A stretch of 64,000 nt of DNA from Bilophila sp964538355 (GCA_964538355.1 CAZIFC010000007.1:1-64000), one strand, 5' to 3'; counted from the first letter of the stretch, positions 20,316 through 29,802 are shown. The notes: generated by a model from the letters alone, not told the origin. A program made the numbers and translations.

Positions 20316-22850
20316 ATGAAAAAGAAGCATTCCCGCCAGCGCGGTTATTTTGGTGATACAGTCCGTGAGGAGCCGTCCCGTCCGGCGCGGTCCACGCGCA
20401 AGGCGTCCCGGCAGTCCGGCGAGGTCACGGCGGCCCATGTCCCGGGCGGCCTAGACCCTCGTGAAGTTCTTGAGATGATGGGCAAGGTTCGCCACCCGGT
20501 GCGCCTTGACGATCTGATCCGCTTTTTGGATCTGTCCCGGCGCGACAAGCATCCGCTTGAGGCCCTGCTAGACAGCCTTCAGGCGGAGGGGCGGGTTATC
20601 CGGCTGCGCGGCGGCAAGTGGGTAGAGGCGTCTCAGGCGCGTATCGTTGCTGGCGTTCTTTCCATCCAGCGGTCTGGAGCGGGCTTCGTGACGCCCGATG
20701 CCGTGCAGGAGGCTCCCGAAGAAGCTCCGAAGCCCGTGGACGGCGACAAGCGCGGGCGGCGCAATCCCGAGTCGCGCCTTCAGCCGGACATTTTCATTCA
20801 TCCGGGGTTCTTTGGCGATGCATGGCACGGGGACCGCGTGGAGGTTGCGCTCCAGCCCGCTTCGCAGCAGCGGGGCGGCAGGATGAAGAACCCCGAGGGC
20901 CGGATCCTGCGTGTCCTTGAGCGTCGCCAGAAAGAGCTGGCTGTCCATGTCACCCGGAACCGGACGCCGCGCGGCGTGCTGTGCCGTCCGGCGGACCCGA
21001 GGCTGGATTTTTTGCTGGATACGGATGTTTCTGCATTGCAGACGCCTCCGAAACTCGGGGAGCTGCTGCTGGTTGCGCCCGGCGAAAAGCTGGATGACGA
21101 GCTGTGGGAAGCCACGGCCCGCGTGTCGCTGGGCCTTGAGGAAGATGCGATGGTGCAGGAGCGTCTGACCAAGCTCAACCATCAGATTCCGCTGGACTTT
21201 CCGCCCAATGTCCTGGCGGAGGCCGACGAGCTGGAACAGCGCGCGTCACAGGGCGTGGCGGATCTTGGCGGATTGAAGCCGCTGGAGCGTCTGGAAGCCG
21301 CCCCGACCCCGGATCAGGTATCCCGCGTTTCCACCGCAAAACGGCAGGATTTGCGCGGCGTGCCGTTCGTGACCATCGACGGCGAGGATGCCCGCGACTT
21401 CGACGATGCCGTTTATGCCCGCCCGCTGGCGCATTCCCCGGATGGGGCAACGTGGGAGCTGTGGGTCGCCATCGCGGACGTGAGCCATTTCGTGCAGCCC
21501 GGATCGCGGCTGGATCGCGAGGCCCGGGAGCGCGGCAACTCCTACTATTTCCCCACCTCTGTGGAGCCGATGCTTCCCGAAGTGCTGTCCAACGGCCTGT
21601 GCAGCCTGCGTCCCGACGAGGACAGGCTGGTCATGGCGGCGAGGGTGGGCTTTGACGACAGGGGGATTCCGCGCTCGTCGGCGTTTTTCCCCGGCGTGAT
21701 CCGTTCGCGGGGGCGGCTTACCTATGAAGGCGTGCACGAGGCACTGGAGCAGGGCGGGGCCTTGCTGGAGCGTCATCCCTATCTGAAGGATGCCGAGACG
21801 CTGGCCCATGTGCTGCTCAAGCGGCGGCAGGAGCGGGGGAGCCTCGATTTCGATCTGCCGGAAGCGCAGTTCATCGTCAACCGGGAAACCGGCGAGGTGG
21901 AGGGCATCCGGCGGCGCAGCCGTGTCTTTGCCCATCGCCTGATTGAAGAGTTCATGCTGGCGGCGAACGAGGCCGTGGCCCGGTATCTGACGGAAAAGGG
22001 CACGCCGTTCCCGTACCGCATCCATCCCGCGCCCGATCCCGAACGCCTGTCCACGCTGTTCCGAACGCTGGCGTCCACCGATCTCGCCCAGAGCGAGCTT
22101 TTGCAGCTCAAACGGGGAGAGGCTCCGTCCCCGGCGCGGCTTCGGGACATTCTGGCGCAGGCCGAGGGCACGCCTCAGGAATATCTGGTGGGGCGTCTGG
22201 TGCTGCGCTCCATGATGCAGGCCCGCTATTCCCCCGAACCGGGCGAGCATTTCGGGCTGGCCTCGCCGTGCTACTGCCACTTTACCTCGCCGATCCGCCG
22301 CTATGCCGACCTGTTGGTTCACCGCGCCCTGTCCTTTGCGCTGGGTGCGGCGCAGGGTCCGATCCTTGCGGGCCACAAGCTGCTCATGGCGGCGGATCAG
22401 TGCAATGCCCGCGAGCGCGCGGCGACCGAGGCGGAGCGCGAGATTGCCCGGCGTCTCGGCTGCCTGCTGCTGAAGGAGCGGACGGGCGAGACGTTCGAGG
22501 GGGTCGTTTCCGGGGTGTCGGATTTCGGCTTTTTCGTGGAATTCAACGAGATGCCCGTGGAAGGCATGGTTCGGCTCACGAGCTTTCGTGACGACTGGTT
22601 CGAGTACGACCCTGATCGGCAGGAGCTTATCGGCGTGGGCACGGGACGGCGTTTCCGGCTCGGGCAGCCCGTCACCGTGCGGCTGGTTGACGTGAACGTC
22701 GGCCGGCTCGAAGTGAATCTCGAACTTGAGGGAACTACAGATACGGGGAGAAAAGCCAGCTCGCGGCGTTCCGCAGGCGGGCGGGAAACGCGGGGAAGGT
22801 CTTCCGGACAGAAACGGAACGGCTTTGTACCTCGTCATAAAAGGCGGTGA
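20316..22850 (+). CDS. rnr: Ribonuclease R
   Basis: An 844-residue 3'-to-5' exoribonuclease. A basic N-terminal region (about 1-45) leads into a winged-helix domain (LDDLIRFLDLSRRDKHPLEALL), then cold-shock domains. The RNB catalytic domain carries the active-site aspartates in GEDARDFDDAVY and the family words VADVSHFV, YYFPTSVEPMLP and HFTSPIRRYADL. A C-terminal S1 domain (GVVSGVSDFGFFVEF) and a basic tail rich in Arg/Gly/Ser follow, as in RNase R, which degrades structured RNA. ATG 20316 after AAAGG starts the basic region. The last 116 bases overlap the 3' end of the convergent cardiolipin synthase gene. Confidence 0.95.
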   Translation: MKKKHSRQRGYFGDTVREEPSRPARSTRKASRQSGEVTAAHVPGGLDPREVLEMMGKVRHPVRLDDLIRFLDLSRRDKHPLEALLDSLQAEGRVIRLRGGKWVEASQARIVAGVLSIQRSGAGFVTPDAVQEAPEEAPKPVDGDKRGRRNPESRLQPDIFIHPGFFGDAWHGDRVEVALQPASQQRGGRMKNPEGRILRVLERRQKELAVHVTRNRTPRGVLCRPADPRLDFLLDTDVSALQTPPKLGELLLVAPGEKLDDELWEATARVSLGLEEDAMVQERLTKLNHQIPLDFPPNVLAEADELEQRASQGVADLGGLKPLERLEAAPTPDQVSRVSTAKRQDLRGVPFVTIDGEDARDFDDAVYARPLAHSPDGATWELWVAIADVSHFVQPGSRLDREARERGNSYYFPTSVEPMLPEVLSNGLCSLRPDEDRLVMAARVGFDDRGIPRSSAFFPGVIRSRGRLTYEGVHEALEQGGALLERHPYLKDAETLAHVLLKRRQERGSLDFDLPEAQFIVNRETGEVEGIRRRSRVFAHRLIEEFMLAANEAVARYLTEKGTPFPYRIHPAPDPERLSTLFRTLASTDLAQSELLQLKRGEAPSPARLRDILAQAEGTPQEYLVGRLVLRSMMQARYSPEPGEHFGLASPCYCHFTSPIRRYADLLVHRALSFALGAAQGPILAGHKLLMAADQCNARERAATEAEREIARRLGCLLLKERTGETFEGVVSGVSDFGFFVEFNEMPVEGMVRLTSFRDDWFEYDPDRQELIGVGTGRRFRLGQPVTVRLVDVNVGRLEVNLELEGTTDTGRKASSRRSAGGRETRGRSSGQKRNGFVPRHKRR

Positions 22851-24228
22851 GCTGTGCCGTCAGATCGGCATCCAGCACTTCCATCACCAGCTCGAAGTTG
22901 AGGTTCAGGCTGCGGGGATCGAGGTTGGCCGATCCCAGCAGGGTGTATTCGCCATCGATGAGCAGCAGTTTCGTATGTGCGAAGGGCGGGGGCTGACGGT
23001 AAATCCGCACGCCCCTGTCCGCCAGCATGGGCATCTGGTGGCGCATGGCCCAGTCCACGAGGCGGTGGTTGTTTTCACCGGGGATGATGACGCTTACGTC
23101 CACTCCCCGCAGCACCGCGCTGACCAGCTCGCCGTGCAGACGGTGCGGCGGCAGGAAGTAGGGGCTCATGATCCGCACGGAATGCTGCGCCGCCGAAATC
23201 TGGGCGCAGACCAGATCGAGGATGGTATCCTCGGGCGTGCCCGGCCCGTCCATGAGGATGCGGCACAGCGAATCCCCCCGGCCTTGCATGTGCTTGAGCG
23301 GGATGGGCCTGTTGTCCCCCGTCGCGAAGGCCCAATCCATGAGGAAGGCTATTTCGAGCTGCTGCGCGATGGGACCGCTGCAATGGAAATGCACGTCCTG
23401 TACCCTGTGCGGGCGGTTCAGTTCCACAAGGTGGTTTTGCGAGATGTTCATGCCGCCGGTGAAGCAGGTCACGCCGTCGCAGACCAGTACCTTGCGGTGG
23501 GTCCGCAGGTTGATGGAAAACTGGGGCGGAACAAGGCGCGGCGGCAGAAAGAAGGCCAGCTGCACCTTCGGCCCGAGGAGCGTTTCCCAGCGGGGCCACA
23601 GGTGGAACGAACCCACGCCGTCCATGAGCAGGCGCACGTCGCAGCCGCGCTCCGCAGCCTCGCGCAGGGCCGCCGCAAAGCGTTTTCCCACTTCGTCATA
23701 GCCGAAAATGAAGCTGGAGAGGTACACCCTTTCCCTGGCTCCACGGATAGCCTCCAGCATGACCGGATAGGCGGCTTCGCCGTTGTGCAGAACCTCCAGC
23801 CGGTTGCCGCCGATCATGCAGCGGCCCGAGATGCTGCTTCCCGGTGCGGAGAGGTAATGCCAGGCCTCGGGCAGGCCGCTGTGATCGATAAAACCGTAGG
23901 GCTTCTCGCTCAGGGACTTGCCGTGCAGGTCCACAAGGCCGCCGATGACGTTCCGGGCGGCCTTTTCCATAAGCCGCACGGCCTGGCTGTCGATGCGGGC
24001 AATGCCGAACAGCCAATACAGCGGCAGTCCCACCGGAGGCATGAGCAGAAGGATGGCGATCCAGCCGAGTGCCGCCCGGGAGTCCCGCTTGCGGAGCAGG
24101 GCGTGGCCCGCGCTGAACAGGGCGACCCCGTGCATGGCTACGGCAAGGGTCAGGATAAGCACCGTATCCGGGACGAAGACGAGGCAGGCCACGGCCAGCA
24201 GCGCGAACAGAAAGGAAATGGCGACCAT
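22735..24228 (-). CDS. cls: Cardiolipin synthase (ClsA type)
   Basis: A 497-residue membrane-bound phospholipase-D-family enzyme that joins phosphatidylglycerols into cardiolipin. Two N-terminal membrane helices (about 3-25 and 30-70, containing SAGHALLRKRDSRAALGW) are followed by two HKD catalytic motifs, HRKVLVCDGVTCFTGGMN and HTKLLLIDGEYTLLGSAN, each with the expected H-x-K-x4-D spacing. I chose ATG 24228 because it opens directly into the first helix; no clear ribosome binding site precedes it, and a longer start at 24369 is possible but gives a Pro/Gly-rich leader. The 3' end overlaps rnr on the opposite strand by 116 bases. Confidence 0.92.
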   Translation of the reverse strand: MVAISFLFALLAVACLVFVPDTVLILTLAVAMHGVALFSAGHALLRKRDSRAALGWIAILLLMPPVGLPLYWLFGIARIDSQAVRLMEKAARNVIGGLVDLHGKSLSEKPYGFIDHSGLPEAWHYLSAPGSSISGRCMIGGNRLEVLHNGEAAYPVMLEAIRGARERVYLSSFIFGYDEVGKRFAAALREAAERGCDVRLLMDGVGSFHLWPRWETLLGPKVQLAFFLPPRLVPPQFSINLRTHRKVLVCDGVTCFTGGMNISQNHLVELNRPHRVQDVHFHCSGPIAQQLEIAFLMDWAFATGDNRPIPLKHMQGRGDSLCRILMDGPGTPEDTILDLVCAQISAAQHSVRIMSPYFLPPHRLHGELVSAVLRGVDVSVIIPGENNHRLVDWAMRHQMPMLADRGVRIYRQPPPFAHTKLLLIDGEYTLLGSANLDPRSLNLNFELVMEVLDADLTAQLTAFYDEVQSRSVSVRKTFPAFPARLRNAASWLFSPYL

Positions 24229-24470
24229 AGGAGGAAATGGGGGGGCGGGATGTTGCGTCTTCCCCGTGACCGCCCGGGGCAGACGGAGAGGCGGGCGGTC
24301 GGCCCCGAGGGTTGCCTCGGAGCCTTCCGCCGGAGAGAGGGGGGGAGAGGAGGGGGAGCCTCCTCCCATACACGGTATTGTTCTGGGTCAGGCCCTCCGC
24401 CCTGCGTCAGGGGGTCCTTTCCCGGAGCCTGCATGCAGGGGGGAAGGGGACAGGGGGAGAGGCGGTTGGC

Positions 24471-24890
24471 CTAGCGCACGACGAGCACGGGAATCTGGGC
24501 GAGCGTCAGCACCTTGTGGGTGACGCTGCCGAGGAGCAGGCCCTCGATCTCGCTGCGGCCGCGCGAACCCATGACGATGAGGTCGCACTTCATGTCTTCA
24601 GCGGTTTCAATGATGCCGTCGGCGGTGGAGTTGTTCAGCACGATTTTGTCGGTGCAGGCAATGTTTTCTTTGGCGAGGATGTCCATGACCGGCTTGGTGA
24701 TGAGGGCGGCATCGCTCTTGACGGCGGCCTCGGCTTCCTTGCGGGCTTCGCCGCCGATGACGTTGGGAATGGGGGGCAGGATCGTGATCACGACGACTTC
24801 GCCGTTCTTGGCGAGTCCGGCGGCATGGGCCACGGCGTGCATGGAGTGTTCGGAACCGTCGACAGGCAAAAGAATGCGTTTGTAGGCCAT
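24471..24890 (-). CDS. Universal stress protein (UspA family)
   Basis: A 139-residue single-domain Usp. It starts YKRILLPVDGSEHS, with the nucleotide loop G-S-R-G, nine residues, G-S near residues 107-121, so ATP binding is predicted. AAGGAG precedes the ATG. It is not closely similar to the Usp at 10105-10554, which is longer. It lies upstream of cls on the same strand with a 240-base gap full of G and C runs, so co-transcription is uncertain. Confidence 0.92.
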   Translation of the reverse strand: MAYKRILLPVDGSEHSMHAVAHAAGLAKNGEVVVITILPPIPNVIGGEARKEAEAAVKSDAALITKPVMDILAKENIACTDKIVLNNSTADGIIETAEDMKCDLIVMGSRGRSEIEGLLLGSVTHKVLTLAQIPVLVVR

Positions 24891-25054
24891 ACGAGCTCCT
24901 TGGGTTGACGCGGATGCGTCAGGTTGGTGGAATCGCCCGCAGAATACACCTTGCAGAAGAAAGTGACAAGGCTTCTGTTTTGCAGAAGGTCGAGATACGT
25001 CGAAAAGTCGGCATGTTGAGCCTGTGGAGCTGCCGTTCCGGAAAGGCTCTCACG

Positions 25055-25083
25055 TTGACAAGGCCGCCTCGTCAGAGTACATT
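25055..25083 (+). promoter_or_regulatory. Sigma-70 promoter of guaB
   Basis: TTGACA (25055-25060) and TACATT (25078-25083) are separated by 17 bases, a near-consensus promoter about 75 bases ahead of the guaB start. Confidence 0.7.
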
Positions 25084-25166
25084 TATCCATTCCATTTTTA
25101 TATCCTACATTTATGGCCTCCGGTGTGCGCGACCCCCCGGAGCGTCTTTGTCCTCAGGAGGGCACG

Positions 25167-26627
25167 ATGTCCAAAATTTTGAGCAAAGGCCTGACCTTCG
25201 ATGACGTGTTGTTGGTGCCCGCCTATTCTGAAGTCACGCCGGATCTGGTGGACGTGACCGCGTGGCTCACCCCGTCCATCTCTCTCAATATTCCTTTGGT
25301 TTCCGCAGCGATGGATACCGTTACAGAGTCCGCAATGGCCATCTCCATGGCCCGCGCCGGCGGTATCGGCATCGTGCACAAGAACATGAGTATTGAGCGG
25401 CAGAAGCTGGAAATCGAGAAGGTCAAGAAGTCTGAAAGCGGCATGATCATCGACCCCATCACCGTGGAGCCGGAGGACACCGTCGAGCGCGCGCTTGATC
25501 TCATGCACGCCTACCGCGTGTCCGGCCTCCCCGTTGTGCGGGAAAAGAAGCTGGTCGGTATCCTGACCAACCGCGACGTGCGCTTTGTCGAAGATCTCGC
25601 CGGAACCAAGGTTCGCGACGTGATGACCAGCGAACACCTCATCACCGTGCCTACCGGGACAACCCTTGAAGAAGCCAAGCACCACCTCCACGCTCACCGC
25701 ATCGAGAAGCTGCTTGTGGTCGACGAGCAGGGCCAGCTTGCCGGCCTGCTCACCATGAAGGACATCGACAAGGTCCAGAAGTACCCCAACGCCTGCAAGG
25801 ACAGCAAGGGCCGCCTGCGTGTCGGTGCCGCCATCGGCGTTGGTTCTGAAGGCGAAAAGCGCGCCGCCGCGCTCATCGCCGCCGGCGTGGACGTGCTCGT
25901 GCTGGACTCCGCGCATGGCCATTCCAAGAACATTCTGAACGCCGTTTCCGCCATCAAGGGCTCTTTCCCCGACTGCCAGCTGATCGCCGGCAACGTGGCG
26001 ACCTATGAAGGCGCGCGTGCCATGCTGAAGGCTGGCGCGGATGCCGTGAAGGTCGGCATCGGGCCAGGCTCCATCTGCACCACCCGCGTGGTCGCCGGTG
26101 TGGGCGTGCCGCAGGTTACCGCCATCATGGAATGCTCCCGCGCCGCCCGTGAAATGGATCGCTGCTGCATTGGCGACGGCGGCATCAAGTTCTCCGGCGA
26201 CGTGGTCAAGGGCCTCTCCGCCGGTGCGAACTGCATCATGATCGGCAGCCTGCTCGCCGGAACCGAGGAAAGCCCGGGGGAAACCATCCTCTATCAGGGC
26301 CGTACCTACAAGATCTACCGCGGCATGGGTTCCATCGACGCCATGAAGGAAGGCAGCTCCGACCGTTATTTCCAGCAGAAGAGCAAAAAGCTCGTGCCCG
26401 AAGGCATTGTGGGCCGCGTGCCCTTCCGTGGCCCCGCCAGCGAAACCATCTACCAGCTTGTGGGCGGTGTCCGCTCCGGCATGGGCTATTGCGGCGCGGC
26501 GACCGTTCAGGAACTCTTCGAAAAATCCCAGATGGTGGAGATCTCCGCTGCGGGCCTGCGCGAAAGCCATGTCCACGACGTCATCATCACCAAGGAAGCT
26601 CCCAACTACCGCGTGGACAACGCCTAG
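25167..26627 (+). CDS. guaB: IMP dehydrogenase
   Basis: A 486-residue cytosolic enzyme that oxidises IMP to XMP with NAD, the committed step of GMP synthesis. The N-terminal strand LTFDDVLLVPAYSEV is typical. Two CBS repeats occupy about residues 95-205 (DLMHAYRVSGLPVV and VPTGTTLEEAKHHLH). The catalytic loop GPGSICTTRVVAGVG holds the active-site cysteine, and the flap and phosphate loop GGIKFSGDVVKGLSAGA and RGMGSIDAM are intact. ATG 25167 after CAGGAGGG gives standard length. It is followed by guaA after 116 bases with two hairpins (26640-26684) lacking T runs. Confidence 0.97.
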   Translation: MSKILSKGLTFDDVLLVPAYSEVTPDLVDVTAWLTPSISLNIPLVSAAMDTVTESAMAISMARAGGIGIVHKNMSIERQKLEIEKVKKSESGMIIDPITVEPEDTVERALDLMHAYRVSGLPVVREKKLVGILTNRDVRFVEDLAGTKVRDVMTSEHLITVPTGTTLEEAKHHLHAHRIEKLLVVDEQGQLAGLLTMKDIDKVQKYPNACKDSKGRLRVGAAIGVGSEGEKRAAALIAAGVDVLVLDSAHGHSKNILNAVSAIKGSFPDCQLIAGNVATYEGARAMLKAGADAVKVGIGPGSICTTRVVAGVGVPQVTAIMECSRAAREMDRCCIGDGGIKFSGDVVKGLSAGANCIMIGSLLAGTEESPGETILYQGRTYKIYRGMGSIDAMKEGSSDRYFQQKSKKLVPEGIVGRVPFRGPASETIYQLVGGVRSGMGYCGAATVQELFEKSQMVEISAAGLRESHVHDVIITKEAPNYRVDNA

Positions 26628-26639
26628 TTCCCCCTTTGG

Positions 26640-26684
26640 CGGGGAGGGTTCCCTCCCCGTACCGTTTCCCCGTGTTCCGGGGAA
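26640..26684 (+). promoter_or_regulatory. Two hairpins between guaB and guaA
   Basis: CGGGGAGGG pairs with CCCTCCCCG (26639-26659), and TTCCCC pairs with GGGGAA (26666-26684). Neither is followed by a T run, so they look like mRNA-stability or processing hairpins, with partial read-through into guaA possible. Confidence 0.5.
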
Positions 26685-26743
26685 TCTCATTGACGGATGA
26701 AGTGCTTTGAGACAACGCTGCCTCTTGAACAAAAGGACATGTG

Positions 26744-28285
26744 ATGCCCAGTAAAGTTATTATTATAGACTACGGTTCCCAGGTTACCCAGCTTATTGCC
26801 CGCCGGGTGCGCGAAGCCGGCGTCTATTCCGAAATCCATCCCTGCATCGTGACCGCCGAACAGGTGCGGGCCATGCAGCCTTCCGCAATCATTCTTTCCG
26901 GCGGCCCCGCCAGCGTGGGCGAAGCCGATGCTCCCGCGCTGGACAAGGGCTTCCTTGATCTTGGCGTTCCGGTGCTCGGCATCTGCTACGGTATGCAGCT
27001 GCTGGCCTTCAACCTCGGCGGCGGGCTGGAACAGTCCGAAGTCCGCGAATATGGCCCGGCGGATCTGAAGTTCGTGCGTTCCTGCGCCCTGTGGGACGGC
27101 ATCGATCTGACCAAGCCCTCCCGTGTGTGGATGTCCCACGGCGACACCGTGAAGACCCCCCCGGCGGGGTTTGTGGTCACCGGCAGCACGGATAATCTGG
27201 AAGTCGCGGCTATGGCCGACGAAGCCCGCAAGATCTACGCCGTACAGTTCCATCCCGAAGTGCACCACTCCGTGGACGGAACCACCATGCTCCGCAACTT
27301 CCTCTTCAAGATTGCCAAGATCACGCCGGACTGGACCATGTCCTCCTTTGTGGAGCGCGTGATCAAGGACGTGCGGGAAACCGTGGGTGACGGGCATGTG
27401 GTCTGCGCCCTTTCCGGCGGCGTGGACTCCACCGTGGTGGCGGTGCTGCTGCACAAGGCCATCGGCAAGAACCTCCACTGCATTTTCGTTGACAACGGCG
27501 TGCTGCGCTCCGGCGAAGGCGACGAGGTGGTCAACTACCTGCGCGAGCACTTCGATCTGAACCTCAAGCTGGTCAACGCGCAGGATCGCTTCCTTGATCA
27601 GTTTGTCGGCGTCGAAGATCCCGAACAGAAGCGCAAGATCATCGGGCATACCTTCATTGACGTGTTCGATGAAGAGGCCCGCGCCATCGGCAATGTCGAA
27701 TGGCTGGCCCAGGGCACGCTGTATCCCGACGTTATCGAGTCCGTATCCCACAAGGGGCCGAGCGCGGTCATCAAGAGCCACCACAATGTGGGCGGCCTGC
27801 CGGAAAAGATGAACATGAAGCTCATCGAACCGTTGCGCGAACTCTTCAAGGACGAAGTGCGTCAGGTCGGCGCGGAACTGGGCATGCCCGAATCCGTGAT
27901 CTGGCGTCAGCCGTTCCCCGGACCCGGCCTTGCCATCCGCGTGATCGGCGAAGTGACCCGGGAGCGTCTGGATATCCTCCGCAAGGCCGATGTCATCGTG
28001 CAGCAGGAACTGCGCGAAGCCGGCTGGTACCGCAAGATCTGGCAGGGCTTCGCCGTGCTTCTCCCGCTGAAGACGGTGGGCGTCATGGGCGACGGCCGCA
28101 CCTACGAGCATGTCATCGCCCTGCGCTGCGTGGACAGCGTGGACGCCATGACCGCTGACTGGGCGCGCCTGCCCTATGATCTGCTGGAACGGATTTCCAG
28201 AAGAATTATTAACGAAGTCAAGGGTGTAAACCGCGTGGTGTACGACGTTTCGTCGAAGCCTCCGAGCACCATTGAATGGGAATAG
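26744..28285 (+). CDS. guaA: GMP synthase (glutamine-hydrolysing)
   Basis: A 513-residue enzyme converting XMP to GMP with glutamine and ATP. The class I amidotransferase domain comes first (about 1-195), with the nucleophile cysteine in GVPVLGICYGMQLL and the His-Pro-Glu of the triad in AVQFHPEVHH. The PP-loop ATP pyrophosphatase domain follows with CALSGGVDSTV, then the C-terminal dimerisation domain ending KPPSTIEWE. ATG 26744 follows AAAAGGA; an in-frame GTG three bases earlier is less likely. The tatB start follows only 12 bases after its stop, so guaA and the tat-his genes are probably one operon. Confidence 0.97.
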   Translation: MPSKVIIIDYGSQVTQLIARRVREAGVYSEIHPCIVTAEQVRAMQPSAIILSGGPASVGEADAPALDKGFLDLGVPVLGICYGMQLLAFNLGGGLEQSEVREYGPADLKFVRSCALWDGIDLTKPSRVWMSHGDTVKTPPAGFVVTGSTDNLEVAAMADEARKIYAVQFHPEVHHSVDGTTMLRNFLFKIAKITPDWTMSSFVERVIKDVRETVGDGHVVCALSGGVDSTVVAVLLHKAIGKNLHCIFVDNGVLRSGEGDEVVNYLREHFDLNLKLVNAQDRFLDQFVGVEDPEQKRKIIGHTFIDVFDEEARAIGNVEWLAQGTLYPDVIESVSHKGPSAVIKSHHNVGGLPEKMNMKLIEPLRELFKDEVRQVGAELGMPESVIWRQPFPGPGLAIRVIGEVTRERLDILRKADVIVQQELREAGWYRKIWQGFAVLLPLKTVGVMGDGRTYEHVIALRCVDSVDAMTADWARLPYDLLERISRRIINEVKGVNRVVYDVSSKPPSTIEWE

Positions 28286-28297
28286 CGAGGAACTGTC

Positions 28298-28636
28298 ATG
28301 TTTGGTATTGGCGGTACAGAGCTGTTGGTGATTCTCGTCGTGGCCCTGATTGTCCTTGGTCCCAAGAGTGTTCCGCAGATTGCGAAGACGCTTGGCAGGG
28401 CTATGGGCGAATTCCGTAAGGTTTCTACGGAATTCCAGCGGACTTTGAATACGGAAATCGAGCTTGAGGAGCACGAAAAGCGCAAGCAGGAAGCGGAAAA
28501 GGAACTGTTCGGAACCGAGCAGAAGCCTGCCGCGGCTGCGAAGCCCTCGGAAACGGTTTCGCCTGCCGAAAAAACGGTCGTTGCGACTCCGGCAGCCCCC
28601 CAGACTGAAAAGCCTTCCGCAAAGGGTCAGGCATGA
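28298..28636 (+). CDS. tatB: Twin-arginine translocase subunit TatB
   Basis: A 112-residue TatA/B-type protein: one N-terminal membrane helix (about 6-21, ELLVILVVALIVLGP), a glycine-proline hinge, an amphipathic helix (about 25-55, QIAKTLGRAMGEF) and a charged, Ala/Pro-rich tail. The acidic residue at position 8 (TEL) and its place directly before tatC favour TatB over TatA. With TatC it forms the receptor for folded, twin-arginine proteins. GAGGA precedes the ATG. The stop and the tatC start overlap (ATGA). No tatA is nearby. Confidence 0.88.
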   Translation: MFGIGGTELLVILVVALIVLGPKSVPQIAKTLGRAMGEFRKVSTEFQRTLNTEIELEEHEKRKQEAEKELFGTEQKPAAAAKPSETVSPAEKTVVATPAAPQTEKPSAKGQA

Positions 28637-29802
28637 CAGAGCATGAAGCAAAGCCTTCCGCCGCGCCTTCCGGTGCGGCGGAAGAAGTGGAAATCTTGCT
28701 GGATTCCCCGATAGAGGAATCCAAGGATGTGCCCGGGGCGGATGACGCTCCGGGCGTCTCCGGTTCCGGGGCGGTCGAAGAGGCTGCCGTATCGGGCGGG
28801 CCTTCCTCTGCCGGAGATGCCGCCGTGGTTGCGTCCGCGGAAGCGGACTCCGCTGTGGCGGCAGGGCCGGAGGGTTCATCCCCTGCCGATGGGGAGCACC
28901 CGGAATCTGCGGAGTCTGCGGAAGTAGCGGAACCCGCCGAAGGCGCGTCGTCGCCGTGGCCTCGGGAGGATCTGCCCGTTGCCGCGTCCGGCGGCGAACC
29001 GCCAGCCCCCGTGGACCCGCCCGCCGAAAAGGAAGAGGAACCCGAGGAAGAAGCTCCCATGACGCTTCTGGAACATCTCGGGGAGCTTCGCAAGCGGCTC
29101 GTGCGGGGATTCCTTGCCGTGCTGGTGGGCTTTTTTGCCTGCTACGGCTTTGCCCAGCAGCTTTTTTACTACCTGTCGCTGCCGCTCCTGAAGGTCATGC
29201 CCGCCGACTCCAAGTTCATCTATACGGGGGTTGCGGAAGGCTTTTTTGTAGACCTGAAGGTTTCCTTTGTGGCGGGGCTTTTTGTGGCATGCCCGTTCCT
29301 GTTCTATCAGATCTGGGCGTTCATTGCGCCGGGGCTGTATGAAGAGGAAAAGCGGTATGTCATGCCTCTGGCCCTGCTTTCGGCGGCGTTTTTCCTGCTT
29401 GGCGGGGTGTTCTGCTATTTCGGCGTATTCCCCTTCGCCTTCGAATTTTTCATGAGCTATTCGACCGGCAACATCGTGGCGATGCTGTCGATCAACGAAT
29501 ATCTGAGCTTCGCGCTCAAGATGATGCTTGCCTTCGGGCTGGTGTTCGAGATGCCCCTGTTCAGCTTTTTCCTGTCGCGCATGGGCATCATTACCGCGCA
29601 GAAAATGCGGGATGTCCGCAAGTACGCGGTGTTGGCAGTCTTTGTCATTGCGGCTATTCTGACGCCGCCGGATGTCTTCTCCCAGCTTATGATGGCTGGC
29701 CCCATGCTGATCCTGTATGAAATCAGCATCGGCGTCGCCGCGCTGGTGGGCAAGAAAAAGATGCAGAAGGCAGAAGCGGAAAAGGGACAGGAGAACGCAT
29801 GA
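28633..29802 (+). CDS. tatC: Sec-independent translocase TatC with long acidic N-terminal extension
   Basis: A 389-residue protein. The TatC core, six membrane helices, begins near residue 143 with MTLLEHLGELRKRL and contains the family words YTGVAEGFFVDLK, FLFYQIWAFIAPGLYEEEK and FAILTPPDV-like AAILTPPDVFSQ. Before it lie about 140 residues of low-complexity, acidic Ala/Glu/Ser/Pro sequence absent from ordinary TatC (about 250 residues). The ATG overlapping the tatB stop is the natural coupled start; ATG 29059 would give a standard protein and has a GAGGAAGAAG upstream, so an internal start is possible. The stop overlaps the hisB start (ATGA). Confidence 0.93.
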   Translation: MTEHEAKPSAAPSGAAEEVEILLDSPIEESKDVPGADDAPGVSGSGAVEEAAVSGGPSSAGDAAVVASAEADSAVAAGPEGSSPADGEHPESAESAEVAEPAEGASSPWPREDLPVAASGGEPPAPVDPPAEKEEEPEEEAPMTLLEHLGELRKRLVRGFLAVLVGFFACYGFAQQLFYYLSLPLLKVMPADSKFIYTGVAEGFFVDLKVSFVAGLFVACPFLFYQIWAFIAPGLYEEEKRYVMPLALLSAAFFLLGGVFCYFGVFPFAFEFFMSYSTGNIVAMLSINEYLSFALKMMLAFGLVFEMPLFSFFLSRMGIITAQKMRDVRKYAVLAVFVIAAILTPPDVFSQLMMAGPMLILYEISIGVAALVGKKKMQKAEAEKGQENA

